Part shown: positions 1 through 5,070 of the stretch, piece by piece
How positions within the stretch are numbered: position 1 is the first letter of the stretch
How the letters are laid out: each line of letters begins with the position of its first letter
NCBI GenBank assembly: GCA_023392135.1
Contig: JAEVZQ010000388.1
Location: 1-5,070 of the forward strand
DNA: 5,070 bases
Source of the DNA: Pseudomonadota bacterium
GTDB lineage: Bacteria; Pseudomonadota; Alphaproteobacteria; Rhizobiales; Hyphomicrobiaceae
Reading direction: 5' to 3'
The notes under the pieces: generated by a model
The model's input: the letters and a program-made list of their open reading frames with translations, nothing else
Told to the model about the DNA's origin: nothing
The model's database searches: none
Position numbers and translations under genes: made by a program

Positions 1-941
<941 letters not shown>

Positions 942-1031
942 GGAAATTCCATCAGGCTCGGGTCGGCGCACCCTCGGCCCGCCGGGCGGTGAAGGCTCGC
1001 ACAGTGGAGATCGATTTCAGGCTAGGCGGGC

Positions 1032-1040
1032 CTTATAGCA
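1032..1040 (-). promoter_or_regulatory. Candidate extended -10 promoter element for carB
   Basis: Read on the minus strand the bases are TGCTATAAG, matching the extended -10 form TGnTATAAT at all but the last base. A matching -35 (TTGACA-like) is not evident 16-18 bases upstream, as expected for a promoter relying on the TGn extension. Transcription would start near 1025, giving carB a leader of about 80-85 bases. The leader includes a short GC-rich inverted repeat (GCCCG/CGGGC, 977-987). No leader peptide or attenuator was recognised. Confidence 0.4.
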
Positions 1041-1201
1041 AGGTTGGCGAGCGACGGAACCCCGAAAAGTGTTTGCAACCTGCGCGCCGATCGACGCGGA
1101 CCCAGGACGGACAAGGATGCCGGGACGCAGAGTCCGTCGGTCATGCGGCGCAGGTGCTGTTTAAATGTGCTGGGTCTTCAAAGTCGCCCATGCCAAGTGC
1201 T

Positions 1202-1207
1202 TATATT
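1202..1207 (+). promoter_or_regulatory. Possible -10 hexamer for the CNB-domain gene
   Basis: TATATT resembles a sigma-70 -10 box (TATAAT) and lies about 155 bases before the downstream ATG. No good -35 lies at 16-18 bases; the nearest candidate, TTCAAA at 1177-1182, has a 19-base spacer. If used, the transcript would carry both TTCGCGCAGG repeats near its 5' end. This rests on one hexamer only. Confidence 0.22.
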
Positions 1208-1257
1208 CGCGCAGGGCTTGTGAGGCGCGCATTTTTCGCGCAGGCTGTTGAAGCGCG
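1206..1257. repeat. Imperfect tandem repeat, period about 29 bases
   Basis: Two copies begin with the identical decamer TTCGCGCAGG (1206-1215 and 1235-1244). They continue with similar tails, GCTTGTGAGGCGCG (1216-1229) and CTGTTGAAGCGCG (1245-1257). The period is close to three helical turns, so two proteins binding the copies would sit on the same face. Between them, GCGCG (1225-1229) and CGCGC (1237-1241) form a small inverted repeat around a T-run. Function unknown. Confidence 0.45.
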
Positions 1258-1321
1258 TCCGGTGGTCATTAAGCCGGTCGCGGCCCGGCCGAAAGAGGCT
1301 CGGCCGAGCGAGCAAAGGCGT

Positions 1322-1336
1322 TCCTCCTGCGGAGGA
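1322..1336 (+). promoter_or_regulatory. Leader hairpin enclosing a GGAGGA sequence before the CNB-domain gene
   Basis: TCCTCC (1322-1327) pairs perfectly with GGAGGA (1331-1336) across a three-base loop. The right arm is itself a Shine-Dalgarno-like sequence but ends 22 bases before the ATG at 1359, too far for normal initiation there. The functional ribosome site is more likely GAGGTAAGG at 1348-1356. The hairpin may tune ribosome access or be incidental. Confidence 0.35.
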
Positions 1337-1358
1337 GTGGAACGCGCGAGGTAAGGCC

Positions 1359-1799
1359 ATGTCTATCGAGGACGAAATCAGGACCTTGCAGCAGATCCCC
1401 ATGTTCCGGGATCTGGAGGTCAGTAAGCTCAAGCTGATGGCCTTCGCGGGCCAGAGAATAACCTGCCGCGCTGGCGACCTGCTATTCGACGTGGGTGATC
1501 CGCCCGATGCGGTCTACGTGCTGCTGGAGGGCGAGGTCGACGTCATCCGGACCGGTCCCGGAGGCGAGGTGCTGCTGGCCCGTCTCGGCAAGGACGAGCT
1601 CATCGGTGAAATCGGCGTGCTCTGCAATAAGTGCCGCAACGCCCGCATCGTGGCCCATTCCAACGTGCAGGCCCTGCGCATCGAAAAGATCACGTTCATG
1701 CAGATCGTGCAGCAGGTGCCTCAGCTCGCCATGGCGATCATTCGGGAGCTCAGCGAGCGGCTCGAGCACACCAGCGACTTGCTGACCGAACGCGGGTGA
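1359..1799 (+). CDS. Stand-alone cyclic-nucleotide-binding-domain protein
   Basis: A 146-residue cytoplasmic protein made almost entirely of one cNMP-binding (CNB) beta-barrel domain. The start of the domain is seen in IPMFRDLEVSKLKLM (13-27) and the barrel in CRAGDLLFDVGDPPDAVYVLLEGEVDVI (36-63). The phosphate-binding cassette is IGEIGVLCNKCRNARIVA (82-99), with Glu84 and Arg93 in the places that contact the ribose and phosphate of cAMP in the family. A C-terminal helix (QIVQQVPQLAMAIIRELSERLEHTSDLL) follows, but there is no helix-turn-helix, so it is not a complete Crp/Fnr regulator. It may sense a cyclic nucleotide and act on a partner, or may have lost ligand binding. The ATG at 1359 is chosen because GAGG at 1348-1351 precedes it by 7 bases; a TTG at 1248 in the same frame would add 37 Arg-rich residues unlike the family. 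It is divergent from carB and appears monocistronic. Confidence 0.88.
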   Translation: MSIEDEIRTLQQIPMFRDLEVSKLKLMAFAGQRITCRAGDLLFDVGDPPDAVYVLLEGEVDVIRTGPGGEVLLARLGKDELIGEIGVLCNKCRNARIVAHSNVQALRIEKITFMQIVQQVPQLAMAIIRELSERLEHTSDLLTERG

Positions 1800-1817
1800 G
1801 CGGTTCGCGGCCAGAGC

Positions 1818-1861
1818 AAAAGAAAAGGGTGCCTCATCGGGGGGAGACCTAGAGGCACCCT
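1818..1861 (-). terminator. Intrinsic terminator acting on minus-strand transcription
   Basis: AGGGTGCCTC (1826-1835) and GAGGCACCCT (1852-1861) form a perfect 10-bp stem around a 16-base loop. Read on the minus strand the stem is followed at once by TTTTCTTTT (complement of 1818-1826), the classic intrinsic terminator layout. On the plus strand the stem is followed by TGGACC and has no T-tract, so it is not a standard terminator for the CNB-domain gene that ends 26 bases earlier. No minus-strand protein gene lies just upstream of it, hence the small-RNA proposal. Confidence 0.7.
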
Positions 1862-1898
1862 GGACCACAGATCGAGTTAGGGGGCATGACCAGTGGTC
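1818..1898 (-). ncRNA. Candidate small RNA (two stem-loops ending in an intrinsic terminator)
   Basis: On the minus strand, GACCAC (1898-1893) can pair with GTGGTC (1868-1863). One base later the 10-bp terminator stem begins (1861-1852 with 1835-1826), and TTTCTTTT follows. The result is a compact RNA of about 81 bases. Both loops carry C-rich single-stranded stretches: GCCCCCTAAC in the first and TCTCCCCCC in the terminator loop. Such loops are complementary to Shine-Dalgarno sequences and resemble, in general style, anti-SD small RNAs known in alphaproteobacteria; I do not recognise a specific family. An alternative fold, GACCA-TGGTC within 1888-1898, competes with stem 1. No convincing promoter was found upstream on this strand, so the 5' end is uncertain, and the terminator may instead end a longer antisense transcript. 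Confidence 0.38.
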
Positions 1899-2032
1899 GA
1901 ACGCTGAACGCGCGCACCTGAAATTGGTTCCATCACGGACGATCGGTTTCGGTTGAAGTCCAGCATCTGTGACACGGGCGCAACACTTCCAGAGATGGAC
2001 ACCTCGCCCGCGGAAGGGCACATGAACCGATG

Positions 2033-2060
2033 CTGGCCGATGTTTGAGTGTTTCGGCCAG
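2033..2060 (+). promoter_or_regulatory. Perfect 8-bp inverted repeat upstream of the cytochrome gene
   Basis: CTGGCCGA (2033-2040) and TCGGCCAG (2053-2060) are exact reverse complements separated by 12 bases of T/G-rich sequence. The element ends 23 bases before the cytochrome ATG. It could be a 5'-leader hairpin or a dimer-binding operator; the 20-base centre-to-centre spacing is about two helical turns. It does not match the FNR/CRP-type half-sites TTGAT or TGTGA. There is no T-tract on either strand, so it is unlikely to be a terminator. Confidence 0.45.
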
Positions 2061-2065
2061 AGTTC

Positions 2066-2072
2066 AAGGGGA
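2066..2072 (+). promoter_or_regulatory. Ribosome-binding site of the cytochrome gene
   Basis: AAGGGGA lies 11 bases before the ATG at 2084, slightly longer than usual spacing. It supports the ATG at 2084 over the in-frame GTG at 2048, which would place 12 polar residues ahead of the signal peptide. Confidence 0.5.
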
Positions 2073-2083
2073 CCAATTCGAAG

Positions 2084-2413
2084 ATGCGCCTAACACTCCT
2101 CGCGATTCTTGCGCCTGCTTTCATGCTTGCCGCCCCGGGTACCGGGACTGCGGCGGATGGCGACCTCGAGAGAGGCCGCGAGATGGCCGAGCGGCTCTGC
2201 GCGGTCTGTCATATGAATGCCGGCCAGGGAGAGAAGGCAGGAGCGAGCGGTGTCCCGAGCTTCAGGGCCGTCGCTAACCGCCCCGCCCAGACCCCGAAAG
2301 GTGTGGAGTCCTGGTTGCAGTCCGTCCCGCCGATGATGCCGAACCACCGCCTGACGCGAGATGAGATCCGCGCGCTCGCATCCTTCATCATGTCGCTGCG
2401 CAAGACGCCTTGA
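2084..2413 (+). CDS. Small exported monohaem cytochrome c (class I type)
   Basis: A 109-residue secreted cytochrome that probably carries electrons in the periplasm. Residues 1-24 (MRLTLLAILAPAFMLAAPGTGTAA) form a Sec signal peptide with cleavage likely after A23 or A24, giving a mature protein near 85 residues. The covalent haem site is CAVCH at 39-43. The distal ligand is expected to be Met84 or Met85 in VPPMMPNHRLT, and the C-terminal helix (DEIRALASFIMSL) packs against the haem as in class I cytochromes. Its redox partner cannot be told from the sequence. The start at 2084 gives a normal signal peptide; the in-frame GTG at 2048 would put MFRPEFKGTNSK in front of it. The next gene follows after 80 bases on the same strand, so they may share a transcript, although no functional link is apparent. 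Haem attachment will need the cytochrome c maturation system, which is not in the window. Confidence 0.9.
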   Translation: MRLTLLAILAPAFMLAAPGTGTAADGDLERGREMAERLCAVCHMNAGQGEKAGASGVPSFRAVANRPAQTPKGVESWLQSVPPMMPNHRLTRDEIRALASFIMSLRKTP

Positions 2414-2493
2414 ACACACTTGCGGATTCATCGCGGTTGCAGCCTCCGCGGGGGAATGCTTAGACAGTTGGAGCCACGGCAGAAGCGAGACAG

Positions 2494-3876
2494 ATGATCA
2501 TGACTTCGCTCAGGACCAACTCGAAGATCGAAGCCGAGTACCGCGCCCGCACCCGGCACTCTGCGGAACTCTACGAGCAGGCCTGCCAGGTGATCCCGGC
2601 GGGCCTGACGCATGACTCCCGCACGCTCCTGCCCTACCCGATCTATGCGTCACGCGCGACCGGCCCGCGCAAGTGGGACGTCGACGGCAACGAGTACGTC
2701 GATTATTTCGGCGGCCATGGCGCCCTGCTCCTCGGCCACAGTCATCCGGCCATCGCCGAGGCGGTGACCCGGCAGGTGACCCTCGGCACGCACTGGGGGT
2801 CATCGCACGAGCTGGAGGTCCGCTGGGCGCAACTCGTGAACCGGCTCATTCCCTGCGCCGAACGGGTGAGGTTCACCGCGTCCGGCACCGAGGCATCACA
2901 TCTGGCGCTCAGGCTTGCCCGCGCGTTCACGGGCAAGCCCAAGGTGATCCGCTTCGTCGGGCACTTTCATGGCTGGCACGATCAGGTCGCTGCCGGGTCC
3001 ATGTCGCATTACGACGGCGGCGTGCCGGCCGGCATTCTGCCGTCGATCGTGGAGCACACGATCCTGCTCCCGACGGACGATCCTGCGCGCGTTGCCGATA
3101 CGCTCAGCAATCGGGACGATGTCGCTGCCATCATCTTCGAGCCTTCCGGCGCGTCGTGGGGACAGGTACCCATGCCGCCGGGCTTCATTGCCAGGCTGCG
3201 TGAGATTAGCAGTCAGCACGGCGTGCTGCTCATCTTCGACTAGGTCATCACGGGCTTCCGCTGGTCGCGGGGCGGAGCGCAGGCGCGTATCGGCGTGACG
3301 CCGGACATGTGCGTGCTCGCCAAGATCGTCGCGGGTGGACTGCCCGGCGGCGCGGTCGCCGGCCGCGCCGACGTCATGGACCAGCTCGACGCAGCCGCCG
3401 CCAAACGCAGCGCGCGCGAGAAAATCGGGCATCAGGGGACGTTCAACGCCAATCCGCTCTGCGCAGCAGCGGCCGTGGCCACCCTCTCCATCGTCGAGAA
3501 GGAGGACGTGTGCGAGCGCGCGGAGCACACCGCCGAGGCGATCCGTTCCGGGATGCGCCAGATCCTGATCGAAGAGCAGGTTCCGTGGGGCGTCTACGGC
3601 GACGCGTCCACCTTCATCATTTTCCAAAACCCGAAGAACCTGCCGGTCGACCCGGCGACCTTCGACCCACTGCAGTACGGATTTTCAGAGCTCAAGGCCG
3701 CCCGCAACGCCGACCGTGCCAACAGGCTCCGTCTCGCGCTGCTGGCAAACGGCGTCGATATCATGGGTGCGCCGGGCGGGCTCGTCTCCGCAACACACGG
3801 CGAGCGCGAGGTCGCGCAAACGCTCGAGGCGTTCCGCACGGCGGTGCGGTGGATGAAAGCCGAGGGGGATGTCTGA
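2494..3876 (+). pseudogene. Class III PLP aminotransferase, GSA-aminomutase-like, interrupted by an in-frame TAG
   Basis: A 460-codon frame encodes a fold-type I, class III aminotransferase resembling glutamate-1-semialdehyde 2,1-aminomutase (HemL). Visible landmarks are WDVDGNEYVDYFGGHGALLLGH (61-82), the phosphate-loop SGTEA (130-134), HFHGWHD (157-163, the PLP-stacking region), EPSGASWG (216-223), LIFD with the PLP-binding Asp249, the Schiff-base Lys277 in LAKIVAGGLPGG, and GTFNANPL. Codon 250 (3241-3243) is TAG where the family has Glu in DEV(I/M)TGFR; one G-to-T change from GAG explains it. Both halves stay in one frame and look undamaged. Termination there would give a 249-residue product lacking Lys277, hence inactive. 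The protein is probably not housekeeping HemL: the HFHGWHD and EPSGASWG segments differ from the CYHGHxD and EPVAGNMG usual there. Substrate unknown. The ATG at 2494 has no strong ribosome site, and ATG 2500 is also possible. It could be a recent pseudogene, a sequence error, or read through by a suppressor. Confidence 0.85.
3241..3243 (+). other. In-frame amber codon replacing a conserved Glu
   Basis: The local codons are GAC TAG GTC ATC ACG GGC TTC CGC, reading D-stop-V-I-T-G-F-R where the family reads D-E-V-I-T-G-F-R. The 3' neighbour is G, not the C-rich context usually linked to efficient readthrough. None of the four genes whose stops are visible here uses TAG (three TGA, one TAA), which is too small a sample to imply reassignment. 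Confidence 0.9.
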
Positions 3877-3883
3877 GTTGTAA

Positions 3884-3929
3884 AGCCGCGATCAAGCGGC
3901 TGGCCTATTTCTGGCCGGCAAGCGGCCAG
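3884..3929. terminator. Two tandem hairpins between convergent genes
   Basis: AGCCGC (3884-3889) pairs with GCGGCT (3896-3901) across six bases. CTGGCCG (3911-3917) pairs with CGGCCAG (3923-3929) across five. They lie between the aminotransferase stop (3876) and the folP stop (3983), so they probably end transcription from both sides. Read on the minus strand the first hairpin is followed by a short TTT (GCGGCTTTACAA), a weak intrinsic terminator for folP. There is no T-tract on the plus side. CTGGCC at 3900-3905 could also pair with GGCCAG at 3924-3929, giving an alternative fold. Confidence 0.45.
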
Positions 3930-3982
3930 TGGAACGATCTGATGGACCGGCTTGGTCGGTAGCAGTCTCAGGATCGAGGGTC

Positions 3983-5070
3983 TTACCCGCTGATCTCCGG
4001 GACAGAGAGCCCGTGAGCGGCCTCCCAAACGGTCAATGCCTGCCGGGTCTCGGCAACGTCGTGGACGCGTATGATCTGGGCGCCCTGCCCCACGGCGGCG
4101 AGCGCTGCACCAACTGAGCCGGCCGCGCGCTCCGACGCTTTGTCCACGCCGGTCAGTGTTCCGATGAAGCGCTTGCGCGAGGCGCCGACGAGAACTGGTA
4201 CTCCGAGCGATTGGAACAGCGCGGTTTGCGCCAGCAGCGCAAGATTGTGCTCCAGCGTTTTGCCGAAGCCGATGCCGAAATCGACGATGATTTTCGAACG
4301 ATTGATGCCTGCAGCCTCTGCGAGCTTCACCCGCTTCTCGAGATAGTCGAAGACGTCCAACACCACGTCGTCGTAGCGCGGGTCGACCTGCATGGTCTTG
4401 GGATCGCCGAGAGCATGCATGAGCACCACGGGCAGGCCGGTTTCGGCTGCGGCGTCCAGCGCCTCGGGGTCATACGATAGCGCAGAAACATCATTGATGA
4501 TGTCGGCTCCGATCTCGGCGGCGCGACGCATGACCTCCGCATTGCGCGTGTCGACTGAAATCAGCGCATTGGTTCGGCCTGCCAGACCTTCGAGCACCGG
4601 CGCGAGCCGGCGCAACTCCTCCTCGATTGAAACCGGATCAGATCCCGGACGCGTCGACTCGGCGCCAAGGTCGAGAATGTCGGCCCCCGCCTCCTCCAGC
4701 TTGAGCGCGTGATCGATGGCGGCCTGTGCTGTCGGCAGGCGGCCTCCGTCGGAGAAGCTGTCTGGCGTGAGATTGACGATCCCCATGATGCGGGGGCGAT
4801 CGAGCGAGAGCCCGGCTATGCGCGGGCGGGGCTTGCGAAGTGCCTCGAACAGATCAGCTGCAATCGTGGTGTGCGCGCCCCAGTCGCGCTCGCAGTACTC
4901 GCCGATCTCGAGCACCCGTGTGCGGCGACGGTCGCGGCCGACGCGCTCGATGATTTCGAGCCCCATAAAGGTGAGCCAGCCTCCGCCGAGCTGCAGCCCG
5001 GCGGGTTGGCGTCCATCCTCACCCGGCGCGGGGACAGCGGACAGTCCAACGGGTCTGACATAGAGCTGTG
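3983..5070 (-). CDS. folP: Dihydropteroate synthase (start beyond right edge)
   Basis: Cytoplasmic folate-pathway enzyme condensing 6-hydroxymethyl-7,8-dihydropterin diphosphate with p-aminobenzoate; the target of sulfonamides. Numbering from the internal Met at 4966, the barrel shows PRIMGIVNLTPDSFSDGG (58-75), DLGAESTRPGSDPVS (99-113), SVDT (137-140), IINDVSAL (156-163), LMHALGDPKTMQ (182-193), DFGIGFGKTLEHN (229-241), GASRKRFIG (261-269, the pABA/sulfonamide-contact segment) and IIRVHDV (298-304). The usual DPG of the sixth motif is DFG here. The frame continues without a stop from 4966 to the edge and codes for LYVRPVGLS, then a Gly/Pro-rich stretch, then LGGGWLTFMGLEIIERV. This resembles the N-terminal extension I recall in alphaproteobacterial FolP, so ATG 4966, which has no good ribosome site, is probably internal. 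The visible part is 362 codons including the stop. It ends in TAA and converges with the aminotransferase gene. Confidence 0.95.
   Translation of the reverse strand, partial: QLYVRPVGLSAVPAPGEDGRQPAGLQLGGGWLTFMGLEIIERVGRDRRRTRVLEIGEYCERDWGAHTTIAADLFEALRKPRPRIAGLSLDRPRIMGIVNLTPDSFSDGGRLPTAQAAIDHALKLEEAGADILDLGAESTRPGSDPVSIEEELRRLAPVLEGLAGRTNALISVDTRNAEVMRRAAEIGADIINDVSALSYDPEALDAAAETGLPVVLMHALGDPKTMQVDPRYDDVVLDVFDYLEKRVKLAEAAGINRSKIIVDFGIGFGKTLEHNLALLAQTALFQSLGVPVLVGASRKRFIGTLTGVDKASERAAGSVGAALAAVGQGAQIIRVHDVAETRQALTVWEAAHGLSVPEISG

Larger units (their letters stand above)
942..1358. other. Divergent intergenic control region between carB and the CNB-domain gene
   Basis: This 417-base stretch separates two divergent genes and holds no convincing gene; the frames open here show no recognisable protein and no well-placed ribosome site. 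Visible contents are the carB extended -10 box (1032-1040), a TATATT hexamer at 1202-1207 that could serve as a plus-strand -10, an imperfect tandem repeat starting with TTCGCGCAGG at 1206 and 1235, a perfect 12-base palindrome GCTCGGCCGAGC at 1298-1309, and a small hairpin at 1322-1336 just before the downstream gene. Any of the repeats could bind a regulator; none matches an operator I can name. Confidence 0.6.

Noticed and set aside
1248..1358. Longer N-terminus for the CNB-domain protein from TTG 1248
   Set aside because: It adds 37 Arg-rich residues unlike the family, whereas ATG 1359 has a well-spaced GAGG and starts where CNB proteins normally do.
1826..1861. Standard plus-strand terminator for the CNB-domain gene
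   Set aside because: The hairpin lacks a T-tract on the plus strand; the T-tract is on the opposite strand.
1482..2021. Minus-strand open frame of 179 codons covering the CNB-domain gene and intergenic region
   Set aside because: Mostly antisense to a recognisable gene, composition is erratic, no motif is present, and it would read through the minus-strand terminator at 1818-1861.
3241..3243. Pyrrolysine or selenocysteine insertion at the stop
   Set aside because: Selenocysteine uses TGA. Pyrrolysine would need its own tRNA and synthetase, not visible here, and the position is a normal Glu in the family rather than a Pyl site. Kept only as part of the general suppression question.
2896..3627. 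Long minus-strand open frame of 243 codons
   Set aside because: It lies fully antisense to the aminotransferase gene, has no recognisable domain, and is explained by the high GC content and codon bias of the real gene.
3295..3876. Separate plus-strand gene starting at GTG 3295 (193 residues)
   Set aside because: It is in the same frame as the upstream aminotransferase half and carries its C-terminal half, beginning in the middle of a conserved segment. There is no ribosome site close before the GTG, so it is the part of one gene downstream of the TAG.

Overview
The window looks like chromosome of a high-GC alphaproteobacterium, probably Rhizobiales-like. This rests on strong G/C third-position bias in every gene, on CarB and FolP sequences of alphaproteobacterial character, and on a carB with its own 5' control region rather than one fused behind carA. 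The assignment is inferred by reading, with no database search. No mobile element, tRNA, rRNA or CRISPR array is visible.

Layout from left to right: (1) positions 1-941, minus strand, the first 313 codons of carB (carbamoyl-phosphate synthase large chain), cut by the left edge. (2) Positions 942-1358, a divergent control region with an extended -10 box facing carB, an imperfect tandem repeat and a hairpin just before the next gene. (3) Positions 1359-1799, plus strand, a stand-alone cyclic-nucleotide-binding-domain protein. (4) Positions 1800-2083, intergenic, with a perfect hairpin whose T-tract lies on the minus strand. With an adjacent second stem it forms a compact candidate small RNA. 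A separate 8-bp inverted repeat lies in front of the next gene. (5) Positions 2084-2413, plus strand, a small exported monohaem cytochrome c. (6) Positions 2494-3876, plus strand, a class III, PLP-dependent aminotransferase of the glutamate-1-semialdehyde aminomutase type. One in-frame TAG replaces the Glu after the PLP-binding Asp; the reading frame is otherwise intact. (7) Positions 3983-5070, minus strand, folP (dihydropteroate synthase), whose frame stays open through the right edge, so its true start is outside the window.

The genes do not form one pathway: pyrimidine/arginine precursor synthesis, folate synthesis, a redox carrier, a possible nucleotide sensor and an aminotransferase. 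Cytochrome and aminotransferase genes share a strand with an 80-bp gap and could be co-transcribed. The aminotransferase and folP converge over two small hairpins. The items most worth a second look are the amber codon in the aminotransferase and the possible minus-strand small RNA with C-rich loops.
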